This document shows, piece after piece, positions 49,101 to 59,942 of a DNA stretch of 64,000 nt. Source of the DNA: Macrostomum hystrix (Eukaryota > Platyhelminthes > Macrostomidae). How positions within the stretch are numbered: position 1 is the first letter of the stretch; every line of letters starts with the position of its first letter. The notes under the pieces were generated by a model that was not told the DNA's origin, made no database searches, and saw only the letters and a program-made list of their open reading frames with translations. The DNA lies in assembly GCA_950097015.1 (NCBI GenBank), contig CATNEN010000011.1, forward strand, positions 2,508,501-2,572,500. Reading direction: 5' to 3'. The translations under genes and the position numbers were made by a program.

Positions 49101-49248
49101 GGGCAGCTCCGGTGCGATGCCGCGCGATGTACTAGCCGCAGTGCAGGCCGCCCTAACTGAGCACGGCGGTTGCGATGACGTCACAGCTGCCGGACTCTTA
49201 GCCGAATGGCAGAGAACTGGCCGCTACCAGATGGAGACTTGGTCCTGA
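43125..49248 (+). CDS. NDOR1: NADPH-dependent diflavin oxidoreductase (NDOR1/Tah18-like)
   Basis: Three exons: 43125-43503, 47079-47515, 47938-49248. Phases agree (2127 nt, 708 aa). After a poly-Q/poly-P N-terminus the FMN (flavodoxin) domain shows YGSETGVAQDA (34-43), CSTTGQGDPPANMKRFWR (91-108) and IGFGDSSYLQYNFVAKKLHRR. The FAD domain shows NRPRRT and RSFSIAS (453-459); the NADPH domain shows VGPGTGIAPFR (524-534) and ends ETWS. These match animal NDOR1, which passes electrons from NADPH via FAD and FMN to anamorsin/CIAPIN1 in cytosolic iron-sulfur assembly. It is longer than human NDOR1 (about 600 aa) through the N-terminal tract, a charged insert near 376-413 and a 9-residue coding repeat near 546-580. 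A pyrimidine-rich acceptor (cttttctttcag) lies about 70 bp before the ATG. Intron 1 is almost pure repeat. Confidence 0.95.
43532..47068. repeat. Minisatellite, 23-bp unit with higher-order structure (intron 1 of NDOR1-like)
   Basis: About 150 copies of 'gataatctcccatgatccca' plus 'cat'. Variants (cccatcatcccatatg, gatatctccc, tcacacatggtaatatccc) recur in fixed order at a spacing of 1164 bp: features at 44858, 45086, 45154 and 45177 repeat at 46022, 46250, 46318 and 46341. It begins 29 bp after the donor and ends about 10 bp before the acceptor. Frames reading MWDHGRLSCGIMGDYHVGSW are artefacts. Confidence 0.97.
47520..47892. repeat. Minisatellite, 34-bp unit (intron 2 of NDOR1-like)
   Basis: About 11 copies of a unit made of 'tgatctgcccctaatctac' and 'atgtgatctacccgc', starting a few bases after the exon 2 donor. 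Confidence 0.93.
48766..48858 (+). repeat. 27-bp minisatellite inside coding exon 3 of NDOR1-like
   Basis: Three in-frame copies built from 'ggcgagggcgagaatcgcca' encode RQAEGEGEN. They sit between the NADPH-binding GTGIAPFR region and the FFGCR strand, where a surface loop is expected. Confidence 0.9.
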
Positions 49249-49429
49249 ACTCTCTCTGCAATCACTCTGTGGCCACTCTGCTGACTAGAGACTAGCGATT
49301 CATGATTGCTTTGTGTTCCATTGACCAGCTTGTTGGCATTTGATCTTTGCCGACACCATCAATGCATTCCCGTTATCTGTCTTTATGTTTTTTTAACTTC
49401 ACAGTTAAAAAATCCAAATTATCCTTTGA
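49249..49429. other. 3' UTR start of the NDOR1-like gene
   Basis: Unique sequence after the stop codon. I see no AATAAA before the next array, so the transcript may end within or beyond it. Confidence 0.4.
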
Positions 49430-49998
49430 TGTCCTGCCGCCGTTAGTTTTCCTACAACCCTAGATGATCCTTTAATGTGCCGCCGACGTTAATTTTCCCA
49501 CGACCCCGGATGATCCTTTGATGTGCCGCCGCCGCCACTTTTCCTACAATCCCGGATGCTCCTTTGATATGCGGCCGCCGCCGTTAGTTTTCCTATAATC
49601 ATGGATGATCCTTTGATGTCCTGCCGCCGTTAGTTTTCCTACAACCCTGGATGATCCTTTAATGTGCCGCCGCCGTTAGTTTTCCTACGACCCCGGATGA
49701 TCCTTTGATGTGCCGCCACCGCCACTTTTCCTACAATCCCGGATGCTCCTTTGATATGCGGCCGCCGCCGTTAGTTTTCCTATAATCATGGATGATCCTT
49801 TGATGTCCCGCCGCCGTTAGTTTTCCTACGACCCCGGATGATCCTTTGATGTGCCGCCGCCGCCACTTTTCCTACAATCCCGGATGCTCCTTTGATATGC
49901 GGCCGCCGCCGTTAATTTTCCTACGACCCCGGATGATCCTTTGATGTGCCGCCGCTGCCACTTTTCGCACAATCCCAGACGATCCTTTGATGTGCCGC
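49430..49998. repeat. GC-rich minisatellite, ~44-bp unit
   Basis: Units combine 'gatcctttgatgtgccgccg' and 'ttagttttcctacaacccc', with a paired subtype carrying 'gctcctttgatatgcggccg'. About 13 copies, probably in the NDOR1-like 3' UTR. Confidence 0.9.
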
Positions 49999-50884
49999 CC
50001 CTTATTCTTCAGCCTTGAATGAACCTCAGAACCGCCGGGATCCCTTGAACCATGGTTTTCAACCTCTTTCATCTCATTGGTTTAAACGAAAACTTATTTA
50101 GATGCATAAATAGCTTCATTATTAATTAAAAAGCGCCTATTTTGATTTTTAAAAACGATCGACACGAAAAGTTCAAGCGGCAAATCAACAGTTTTTTACT
50201 ATTTGACTATAACAAAAGTTATTTTGTTATGTTAAAGTTGCAATTCTTGAGTATTTTTTGGCTTTTTTTAGTCGGTGCTTTGTCTTGTTAGCAGTGCAGT
50301 ATTGCTTAATTTGAAATGGGTGTAGCAGTGTTATAGACAACAATTTCGCGACCAATTACACAGCTTGCTTAATACTTATGTTTTCTTGCCTATAAATTTA
50401 GTTTGTTTGATTTCTGTTTGATTTAGCAGCTTTCAGACAAGATGCCTACTGGCTTGTGACCTCGATGGATAAAACACTCATTTATTTACTCCAGATTGTC
50501 ATTATCAATTTTTCCATGATTGCTTTCATAGAATTGACTGCTAAATAACTTTAGAAAGAATAATTTTATCTCCTAATTAACCTTATAAATATAAGCTATA
50601 ACCTTAAGAACCCCAGGTAATATTGTGGGGTGCACCTCTTTGTAGAATTGTTGATACGAAATAAAATTATCTCAGTGCATGTATCATGTGAGACATCATT
50701 TTGAAAGGTAAAATTTTTCTAAAAACTGTATAGCTTTTTGAAACAAGCAAGCCTAAAGGAGTTGATAGTCTTTTTCAACATTTTTTTTTGGACAATAGCA
50801 AATGACCATAAGATACTGATATTACTTATATAACATCCGCTAAGGTTGACTGTTTCTGAAATCCATGACTCCGTGTCAGAGAAT
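49999..50884. other. Unique AT-rich spacer
   Basis: About 890 bp with no supported gene. AATAAA near 50660 is a possible transcript end. Confidence 0.4.
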
Positions 50885-51640
50885 CTGTAGCTGTTGCGTC
50901 CCAAAGTATATAGTTGGAATTATCCCAAAGTTAGTTGGAATCGTCCAAAAGTATGTAGTTGGAATCGTCCCAAAGTATGTTGTTGGAATCGTCCCAAATT
51001 ATGTAGTTGGAATCGTCCCAAAGTATGTAGCTAGAATCGTCCCAAATTATGTAGTTGGAATCGTCCCAAAGTATGTGGTTGGAATCGTCCCAAAGTATAT
51101 AGCTAGAATCGTCCTAAAGTATGTAGCTAGAATCGTCCCAAATTATGTAGTTAGAATCGTCCCAAAGTATGTAGTTGGAATCGTCCCAAAGTATGTTGTT
51201 GGAATCGTCCCAAATTATGTAGTTGGAATCGTCCCAAAGTATGTAGCTAGAATCGTCCCAAATTATGTAGTTGGAATCGTCCCAAAGTATGTAGTTGGAA
51301 TCGTCCCAAAGTATATAGCTAGAATCGTCCTAAAGTATGTAGCTAGAATCGTCCCAAATTATGTAGTTAGAATCGTCCCAAAGTATGTAGTTGGAATCGT
51401 CCTGAAGTATGTTGTTGGAATCGTCCCAAATTATGTAGTTGGAATCGTCCTGAAGTATGTTGTTGGAATCTTCCCAAGTTATGTAGTTGGAATCGTCCCA
51501 AAGTATGTTGTTGGAATCGTCCCAAAGTATGTAGCTAGAATCGTCCCAAAGTATGTAGCTAGAATCGTCCTAAAGTATGTAGTTGGAATCGTCCCAAAGT
51601 ACGTATGTAGTTGGAATCTTCACAAACTATGCAGCTTAAG
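50885..51640. repeat. Minisatellite, 24-bp unit, about 31 copies
   Basis: Unit 'ttggaatcgtcccaaagtat' plus 'gtag', with 'gctagaatcg' variants. The 24-bp period keeps one frame open (KYVVGIVP) for about 260 codons; this is a repeat artefact. Confidence 0.95.
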
Positions 51641-53660
51641 TATTCGCTGATTCATTACAATGTTACTTTTTATCATATCATTGTCAGAGATACTAGAAAA
51701 AACAGTTTTAAGGCAACTTTTTATGCAAAATATAAGTTGGGTATTTTCATTGACATGTACTTTTTATCTAGCTGTAAAAAAGAAACTAACATACTACTTA
51801 TATATAGTAGAGTGTGTCAAATAAATTTAAAAAAATTATGAATCACGGCTTTTACGATAAAAAGGAGAAGAGAGCAGAGAGATCGAAAAAATTGGTGGAT
51901 GATAGAATTGGGGAAGTGATGCCAGAAAATATAGATGAAACTAACTTGGATAGAGAAGATATCGTAGCAGTAAATGAAGGCAATACTCGCAGCAATGCTC
52001 TTGATGTTTTATAAATGGTTGGCGAGTCCGTTGGTTGGCCATTTATCGATCGGTCAAAAAAAGCAATTTCAGAAGCTAATCTATGGAAATCAGATTTCTA
52101 CTATAGATAGCAAGAGTGTGTGCCGGCCTCTTGGTATCGATCGGGCCAAGTTGCCATCTCGCTGATTCATTCATTATTCATTCAGCAAACTGAGCTCAGT
52201 GCGAGGCTGAGTCCACTCACTCCCTAGGACAGAAATCGATCTTCAAGATGCTTGGCCTCTTCTAGACTTTTTTGCTTCGTGTTTCTTTTGCGATGTTGTG
52301 TCCCGAGCTCGACGCGTAATCGAATTCGTTTGAGACCGTCCTTTGAGAGGCTCGGAGAAATTGGGGATAGGATAAATTGGGAGAATTCTTAAGGGCGAGA
52401 GAAGCGAGAAAGAGAGACAGGCAGTGAGAGAAAGATTTGCTGAGGAAAAATAATTAAAGCAAGCTTGAGTAGGCGGTGGCGGTCCTTAGTAGGAGAGAGT
52501 TTTAGGAAGTTTGCGTGCTCACACTAGACTCAACCACGCACACACCCACATATACACCCACGCATACTGCCACTTAGTACTAGGCTTGTTAGGTCTAGTG
52601 CAAGCCTAGAATAGACTTGTGCTTATTTAGAACACCCAATCCATATGCTGCAGTGCTTAAACAGAACCACGTGCTAAATCATGAGTAACCATGAGTAAGC
52701 TCTGTTCGTTTCTAAAGAAGCCGGTCGTTTTTGAGTTGCTAACTGCAAGCGCTTGTGCGCTAATTGGGAAAATCAATTTCAACTTTAGGAATTCATCTTA
52801 GACAGCTGTATGCTGCTTCTGCTTACTTTGTGGCTTTTCTTGTGTGTTTCCTAGTGTTGTGTCTTTGTTATAGTGACATGTCTTTGTTTGTGTCATGTGC
52901 TAGTTATCGTGATGTGTTTGTTAGTGCCATCTGTTTTTTTAGTGTCATGTGCTTGTTATCGTCATGTACTTTTTTAGTATTGTCTGTTGTTGTCGTGTCT
53001 TTGTTGTTGTCGTGTCTTTGTTGTTGTCATGTCTTTGTTGTTGTCATGTGTTTGGTTGAGTCGTGTGTTTAGTTTGTGTAAAATAAATTTTATATTGTCA
53101 TGATAAGACATAAATAGACAGAGATTCAAAATGTGTGCCATGTCCTGATTTATCGAATTGTCAAATACAGCAAATACTGCAGTACCGAAAAACACACACC
53201 AGACTTTTATATTTTGTAAACATAATTACGCTCGTAATAAGTTGCAAGAAAATACTTGTTAAACGACTTGCTTATAATTTTTTATACAGGTAAATCACAG
53301 TGATGAAGCATGCTTAGGTGAGGTATAATGTGAGCTAGAAATTTCTTATTGATCACACTTACCTAAATTTAATTTCCGCTACTTATGTGATATGATGACA
53401 ACAAAGTGAGAAATCAGCTATGTACATTATATTATGCCAAGATCACGAAAGTCGATAACGCAGTAAGCACATTGAGTTGCTTACAGACGTGATAGTACAG
53501 TTAAGTCAACTAAAAAAGCAGGTAAAAGCTATTTAATAAAATTTTTTGATTTTTAAAAAACGTAAACTTCGCTAAAATGACGCCACGAAACAAAAAGTCA
53601 CATCTCAACGAAAGAAACTAGCTAAAAAGAGTTAGATGCAATGATCAAGAGACTAAAAAT
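51641..53660. other. Unique spacer with no supported gene
   Basis: About 2 kb. Two small overlapping frames at 51814-52165 have mixed composition but no motif I recognise. 52960-53050 is a loose TTG/TGTC repeat. A few CACACA-like stretches occur near 52540. Confidence 0.35.
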
Positions 53661-53664
53661 GGTT

Positions 53665-54462
53665 GCGGTGGGGCACATTAGACAAAATGGGGTGGTGGGG
53701 CTTAGCAAACAAAATGGGGTGGTGGGGCTCACAAGACAAAATGGGGTGGTGGGGCTCACAAGATAAAATGGGGCGGTGGGGCTCACCAGACAAATTGGGG
53801 TAGTTTGTCACTCCAGTTAAAATGGGGTGGTGGGGCTCACCAGACAAAATGGGGTGGTGGGGCTCACCAGACAAATTGGGGTAGTTTGTCACTCCAGTTA
53901 AAATGGGGTGGTGGGGCTCACCAGACAAAACGGGGTGGTAAGGCTCGACAGACAAAATGGGGAGGAGGGTCACACCAGCCGAAATGGGGTGGTGGGGCTC
54001 ACCAGCCTAAATGGGGTGGTGGGGCTCGCCAGACAAAATGGGGTGGTGGGGCACACCATACAAATTGGGGTGGTGGGGCACACCAAACAAAATGGGGTGG
54101 TGGGGCTCACCAGCCTAAATGGGGTGGTCGGGCTCGCCAGACAAAATGGGGTGGTGGGGCACACCAAACAAATTGAGGTGGTGGGGCACACCAAACAAAA
54201 TGGGGTGGTGGGGCTCGCCAGACAAAATGGGGTGGTGGGGCACACCAAACAAATTGAGGTGGTGGGGCACACTAAACAAATTGAGGTGGTGGGGCACACC
54301 AAACAAAATGGGGTGGTGGGGCTCGCCAGACAAAATGGGGTGGTGGGGCACACCAAACAAATTGAGGTGGTGGGGCACACCAAACAAAATGGGGTGGTGG
54401 GGCTCGCCAGACAAAATGGGGTGGTGGGGCTCACCAAACAAAATGGAGTGTTGGTGCACACT
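53665..54462. repeat. G-rich minisatellite, 27-bp unit, about 29 copies
   Basis: Unit 'aaaatggggtggtggggctc' plus 'accagac', with 'gcacaccaaac' and 'ttgaggtgg' variants. It lies just downstream of the CCN stop codon, which is on the opposite strand. Confidence 0.95.
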
Positions 54463-54519
54463 TTGCTAAGCTGTCAGTTGACAAACTTTTGAAATAAAAA
54501 ATACCAATCATGACAGGAA

Positions 54520-57500
54520 TCATTCATCGCATCCTCTATTAGTGCAGATGCACCTCTTGATCCAGGCCCACTGTCTGACCCTGCCGATGCCATCGTCGCA
54601 CTGAAATTCCACAGTTTTTGTCTTGACCTTCAGTGGACGGCAGCATCGCCTGCGCGGACAGCCGGAGCAAAATTTGGGCTTCCAGAGGCGCACACTGCGA
54701 CACACGACAGCCGATGTTGAGCCACCTGGCGTGGGAGAAGCTTCGTCCTCCGTGTAGGTGAGTCGCATTGGTTGCTGAGCTCGGATAGTCGACCTGCAGT
54801 TCTGCTCCTCCTGAGAAAATTGTTTAAGCATTGCATTCTTTAGATTTCTATATGTGTCGTCTATAGCGAGCTAGCCGACAGGACATGTATATATGCATGC
54901 ACGTGTGATATGCGATACCCCAAGGTGATCAAGTAAGGCCTGATTCCCACACCAGGTTTTCGTTTTGCGACTATATACGCCTGGCAATGGGGAGTATGGT
55001 GAGTCATGGAGACAAGTCCTCGCAAAACCCCCATATTCCGGACAAGTGTGGGCTGACTGGCTAGCCCAAAAATACACTGGGCATATAGGAAATTCGGATG
55101 CGCTACCTGTAGAAAAACACCGATAACGGAATATAGTGCAACAGATTTTCGAAATGTTAGTTTCGCTTGAAAACTGAATAAATTCTCTACATTTTAGCTA
55201 AAGCTTCTGCATCTACCTGTTTTAACCTGTGAGCTGTGCTTAAATAGAGTTTAAGGATGACGAAAATGACAACTCACTTTGTCACTTTGTCACTTTCCCC
55301 CCCCTCGTGGCCTAGGCCGCTCTAATTTCGGGGCGCGTACGTAGCCAAGGCCAAAGGGGCTTGTCGTGCAATTTAAACCCGTCAGGGCTAACCCCCGCTT
55401 CAAGGCTCAGTTAAGAGTGTGTTTGGGAGCCAGTCTACTAAAAGTGCAAGTCCTCATTCCTCTCTCACCATAGCCGGATCAGCAACGCACTCCGCCATCA
55501 TACACAGTCGGGTCTCGCGAATGGTCTTACACTCGGCGTTGTCGTTTGTCAGCCTCGAGGACTGACCGATGCCGCAGGTTGCCGAACAGGAGGACCATTT
55601 TGTTATGACCTTGTTCTGCTGGGGACAGCCGGCGAGATCGGAGTGCCGGACGTCCGGGTTGCTGCTTTGTTGCTGGCCTGGAAACGGTTCGCATGTGATC
55701 GACAGCTCGGTTACGACTCTCGCAAGACGACAAATTATCCTCAAGGTCCTCTAGTCTGATTCTGAAGGTCTCATGGTGTAGCTCTCAAGGTCATTTTGTA
55801 GTTCTCAAGGTCATTTAATGTGGTTCTCAAGGTCATGAGGTGTGATTCTCAAGGACATGCGGTGTGATTCTCAAGGACATGAGGTGTGATTCTCAAGGAC
55901 ATGCGGTGTGATTCTCAAGGACATGAGGTGTGATTCTCAAGGACATGCGGTGTGATTCTCAAGGTCATTAAATGCGGTTCTCAAGGTCGTATGTTTTGAT
56001 TCTCAAGGTCCTATGGCATGATTCCCAAGGTCATTGTGCTATTCTCAAGGTCCTATGCTGTGGTTCGCGTGGAAAATAAAAGAATTATCGATACAGCAAT
56101 AGATAGTTGTAGTATTTCTTTACTAATTAGCTCCCGTCACGATAGCAACGTGGGACTCACCGTGCCGACTTTTCCTAGCCACCACGGCATCATCGTCTGC
56201 GGCTGTTGGCGTTTCCGTCGCGGAAGCGACATGAGCTGCAGCTGCAACATTGTCGCAGATCCACTCCTTGCAACAACGACCTGGAATGGGCACCAGGCTG
56301 CTGTGACGGCACACTGATGCCGGAGGTCGCCTTGTCTGGTGCCAGCAGACGTCCGAGCAGGCGACTCGGCCGTCCTGACACAGGCAGCGATATCGACAGG
56401 TTGAGTTAAACGCTTGGCCGTCTAGATAGACGTGTCCGTTGACGTGACAACTGAGACCACCTGTGCGCTCTGGATTTAAAAAATGGTTCTCAATCAATTG
56501 GAATCTTAAAATCGAAAACAGCGAAATCAATAAGGACAATTCTCAGAAGACATGCTGACTTAATTGGACGATGTTCAGAAGACACTGAGCTAATTGGACG
56601 ATGTTCAGAAGACACTGAGCTAATTGGACGATGTTCAGAAGACACTGAGCTAATTGGACGATGTTCAGAAGACACTGAGCTAATTGGACGATGTTCAGAA
56701 GACACTGAGCTAATTGGACGATGTTCAGAAGACACTGAGCTAATTGGAAGATGTTCAGAAGACACTGAGACAATGAGGTAGGTTCATACTCTCCATAAAA
56801 CGGCTACTTACTGCGACAGAAGGCGGCACCACCGCTGGGATCTCGGGCGCAGATCAGATCCCCAGCCGGGTCGCAAGGAAACCGCTCGTCGCAGTCTTCG
56901 CCCTGCTGTCTGGCGCACACCTGGCAGCATCCGCAGCCGTCTGTCACGGTGCTGACACCTGCGTGACATTGCGGAGGCTGGCTGAAGCAGCTGCAAGGCT
57001 GCGGACAGCTGAACGGCGTCTGTTGAAGAAATAAAGAATTTTGTGGTATCCCATGGGATTTTGCGGGATCCCATGGGATTTTGTGGTATTCCAAGGGATT
57101 TTGTGGGGATAACACGGACAAGGGATTTTGTCTTGGACAAAAGACAAATAAGAATCCCACAAGATCCAATGAAATCCAATCGAATCCCACAAAGTCCCGT
57201 GTTATCCCCACTAAATCCCTTGGAATCCCAAGAATTCCTTGGAATTCCTTAGAATTCTTCTGTCCTTAGGATTCGTAAGAATTCTGTCGGATTCTGTGAG
57301 ATTCCAATTGGGATTCCGTAGGATTTTTAGGATTTCTTAGGATTATGTAGGATTGGAATTTCTTTGGGATTCTGTAGGATTCCTTGGGATTCTGTGGGAT
57401 TCCTTGGGATTCTGTGGGATTCCTTGGGAGTCTTTATGATTCATTAGGATTCTGTGGGATTCCTTGGGATTCCTTGGGATTTCTTGGGATTCTTTAGGAT

Positions 57501-57776
57501 TCCTTAGGATTCTTTGGGATTATGTAGGATTCCTTGGGATTCTGTGGGATTCCTTGGGATTCTGTGGGATTCCTTGGGTAGATTTGATACCTGACCTCAT
57601 GCTACCTTAGGAATAATCAATGATATTTGAGTCCCTATAAAACTTACCCTTCTGGACACAACCACTGGCCATGCAGCAAGGCCAGCTGTCTGAGCAGTGT
57701 CAACACTTAACAGCAAATAGCTGAAGCCAAAGAGAAACTTCAGCAGAAGATCAGACGACAATGACTTCCAACACAT
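54520..57776 (-). CDS. CCN-family secreted matricellular protein (IGFBP-VWC-TSP1-CTCK)
   Basis: Five minus-strand exons: 57776-57648, 57019-56812, 56469-56161, 55677-55469, 54810-54520. All junctions are GT-AG and in phase (1146 nt, 381 aa). Exon 1 gives a signal peptide with hydrophobic core LLLKFLFGFSYLLLSV. Exon 2 is the IGFBP module with GCGCCQVC (71-78). Exon 3 is VWC (LSCHVNGHVYLDG ... GRCCKEWIC). Exon 4 is TSP1 (WSSCSATCGIGQSSR ... RLCM). Exon 5 is the cystine-knot CTCK (KPKFCSGCPRRRCCRP ... WIKRCICT). One exon per module is the classic CCN gene layout, and length is normal. CCN proteins bind integrins, proteoglycans and growth factors outside the cell. Which CCN subtype it equals cannot be told. 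The exon 4 acceptor (gtttccag) is the least certain join. Confidence 0.95.
55290..55430 (+). mobile_element. Diverged SINE family 1 fragment (CCN intron 4)
   Basis: 'gggcttgtcgtgcaattta' followed by a degraded 'agggctaacccccgcttcaa' matches the middle of family 1. Head and tail are not recognisable. Confidence 0.5.
55745..56060. repeat. Minisatellite, ~24-bp unit (CCN intron 3)
   Basis: Units built on 'tgtgattctcaaggacatga' with 'ggttctcaaggtcat' variants, about 12 copies. Confidence 0.9.
56555..56772. repeat. Minisatellite, exact 30-bp unit (CCN intron 2), about 7 copies
   Basis: 'gacactgagctaattggacg' plus 'atgttcagaa', almost perfectly conserved. This suggests recent expansion. Confidence 0.95.
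57035..57592. repeat. Minisatellite, ~20-bp unit (CCN intron 1)
   Basis: Variants of 'tccttgggattctgtgggat'. The left part (57045-57110) has the related 'ggtatcccatgggattttg' form, and 57140-57240 contains reverse-complement copies (aatcccacaa), so the array includes an inverted segment. Confidence 0.9.
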
Positions 57777-59340
57777 TTGACAGAGTTCAATTGTTGAAAT
57801 CTGTAAAATCTGCTTCTATTTTCAAAGGCTCTAGATTTGGCGCATCATTTGTAAGCCGCACCAAACTGTGTCTTCCTGCGTGCGTTCACGCGCAATAAAT
57901 CAGTTGGACTTGAGTTGCCTTCAGTTTGAGCTGTTATTTGGCTGGAATGGAGTGAAGGCCTGACAGTATAGATGATTTACGACGCCGAAATAACAACCCC
58001 CCCAGACAAGCCAATCACAGGCCATCTATAGTATTGTGCATCAGATTGGATATAAGCATGCCTGAACAGAGAGAAATATCATTATTTTATGTATAAAACA
58101 CACTTTACAAAAGTTTTACCTATATTAAACTAAACTATAATGTCTGCACAATTTAGCAGGACATTGTTGTGCGCGGTCATGGCCGGTGATTTCCGTCACC
58201 TACTGAATAAACTAAAAGCCAATGTAAGACGAAGGAAGTGCTAAGGCCTTCTTCGTGACCTGATTCAGAACCTGTCCCCTATACATCGTGCTACTCTCCT
58301 GCGCCTGGTAACTCTCACTTTGGCACCCGATAGATCGCATGCCAATCTCCTTATGTAGAGAAGCATTTCTTCCCCAAAACCTCTTCTCATCTGTAGCCGC
58401 CCGCTCTGCTCAGAAAATTATTCTATTGCATTTGTGTTTCTTATAGTCGGAGAAGCAGAAGACCTCTGAGCACAACTCACCGGCCATCATCAAGATTTTT
58501 ATTCTGCAGATCTGCTAGTAGGGAGGGCATCATCTATCAAGCTTCATCAAGACTCCCTGTCCTCAAGGGGAAACTTCGAAATAAAAGAATTGGAATCAGA
58601 GGACGCTTATACCTTCTTCGGAAAGAAATCAGAAAAGCAGACTCATCACAGACCTAATACTGCAACACCGCCGCGCACACCTATGCACACAATTCTTCAT
58701 CGCTCAATGTCGAGAAATTGAGTAGGCCAAAATCATTGTTCCAAAAAGGAAGTAAAATTAAGGATGAAAGATTTATAAGGCCGAAATTATAATACAATAT
58801 AATGACTATGACTATATTAACGAGAGGCAGTTGCACTGTGATCGATGAGAGAAAAAACTGAGTTTTGAGATACCTTCAAGTCTATACATGGGCAATCATT
58901 GGTTGGGAGTTTGAGGTCGACACGAAGAACCAGTTGAGAATAGGATCACATGATACAGATGGCCTACCTCACAGACAGTTTGCTAGAGGTAAGAAATTTG
59001 AAACTGAAAAAATACGGATTAGGGCGTAGGAAGGAAATGAAGCATTTTTGTGACAACAGTTTCTTCTAGCCATGAGTATCATGAGTCTCATCTTGTTGTG
59101 AATGGTGTCAGTTTCCATGCTATGATGCTATATAGAGTTAGTATATAGCATTGTGAGACACCAGGATTGCATGACAATGAAGTATTATGATTGTCCAATC
59201 TTTATAGTCTATTATAACTAGTCACTGATCTGACCTATGAACCAATAGAATCTTGAAAGAGTAACCGGAATAACTGCTTTAATCTGCTTTGAATGAACTC
59301 TTGGTGTTTAGTGTGGGTCAGGACAACTCAAATTGATTTT
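57777..59340. other. Upstream region of the CCN gene and spacer
   Basis: About 1.5 kb of unique sequence. The part next to 57776 should hold the CCN promoter and 5' UTR. 58100-58750 is less AT-rich and may be an old element, but I cannot name it. Confidence 0.35.
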
Positions 59341-59344
59341 TAGT

Positions 59345-59942
59345 GTCGAGGTGGGTCATAACCTCCCTGCAAAGAATGTATAGAAAGAGCCACGAGGGGG
59401 GGTCATGACCTCTCTACATAATTGATTACACCTGCCCCAATTGGGTCAGATGTGCAGCCGACAGCACAGCCGCAGCTAATGCGCGGCGCATCTGAAGGCT
59501 GCGTACAGCTGTTCAGTCCACGGACTGGGGGGACGCCACACCCACCTTCAATTATCCCAGCTGATGCTGGTACCCATTTAACAGCTGGGTGAACTGAAGC
59601 AATGCAGAGTTAAGTGTCTTGCTAAAGGACGCAAATTGTTCCAGTGGAGTCGGGAATCGAACCCCCGACCTTCAAGTCGTGGGTCCGACGCCCTAACCAC
59701 TAGGCTACAACCTCTCTACATATAATTCAAAAAGAGCCAAGAGGGGTTCATGACCTCCCTAATAGCACCCTATATATAGAATTATAAGTGGGGGTCATGA
59801 CCTCCCTACATAGAATTCAGATTGAGCCAAGAGGGGGTCATGACCTCCCTACATAGAATTCAGATTGAGCCAAGAGGGGTTCATGACCTCCCTACATAGA
59901 ATTCAGATTGAGCCAAGAGGGGGTCATGACCTCCCTAATATC
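59345..59942. repeat. Minisatellite, ~43-bp unit, split by a SINE
   Basis: The unit contains 'gggggtcatgacctccctac' and 'atagaattcagattgagcca'. A SINE occupies 59421-59709 inside it. Confidence 0.9.
59421..59709 (-). mobile_element. tRNA-derived SINE, family 2, with perfect target duplication
   Basis: On the minus strand the head has a B box 'ggttcgattccc' (near 59650). The body contains 'tttagcaagacacttaactc' and 'cacccagctgttaaatgg'. It is flanked by 13-bp repeats 'acctctctacata' at 59408-59420 and 59710-59722. The target is a minisatellite unit. Confidence 0.88.

Noticed and set aside
50865-51650. 261-codon frame (KYVVGIVP repeats)
   Set aside because: 24-bp minisatellite artefact; hydrophobic periodicity does not amount to a membrane protein.
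51814-52165. Possible small gene or retroelement remnant
   Set aside because: Two short frames overlap, neither shows a known motif, and no splice or conservation evidence links them.
58100-58750. Possible old transposon or pseudogene
   Set aside because: Base composition differs from its surroundings, but I found no open frame, terminal repeat or recognisable motif.
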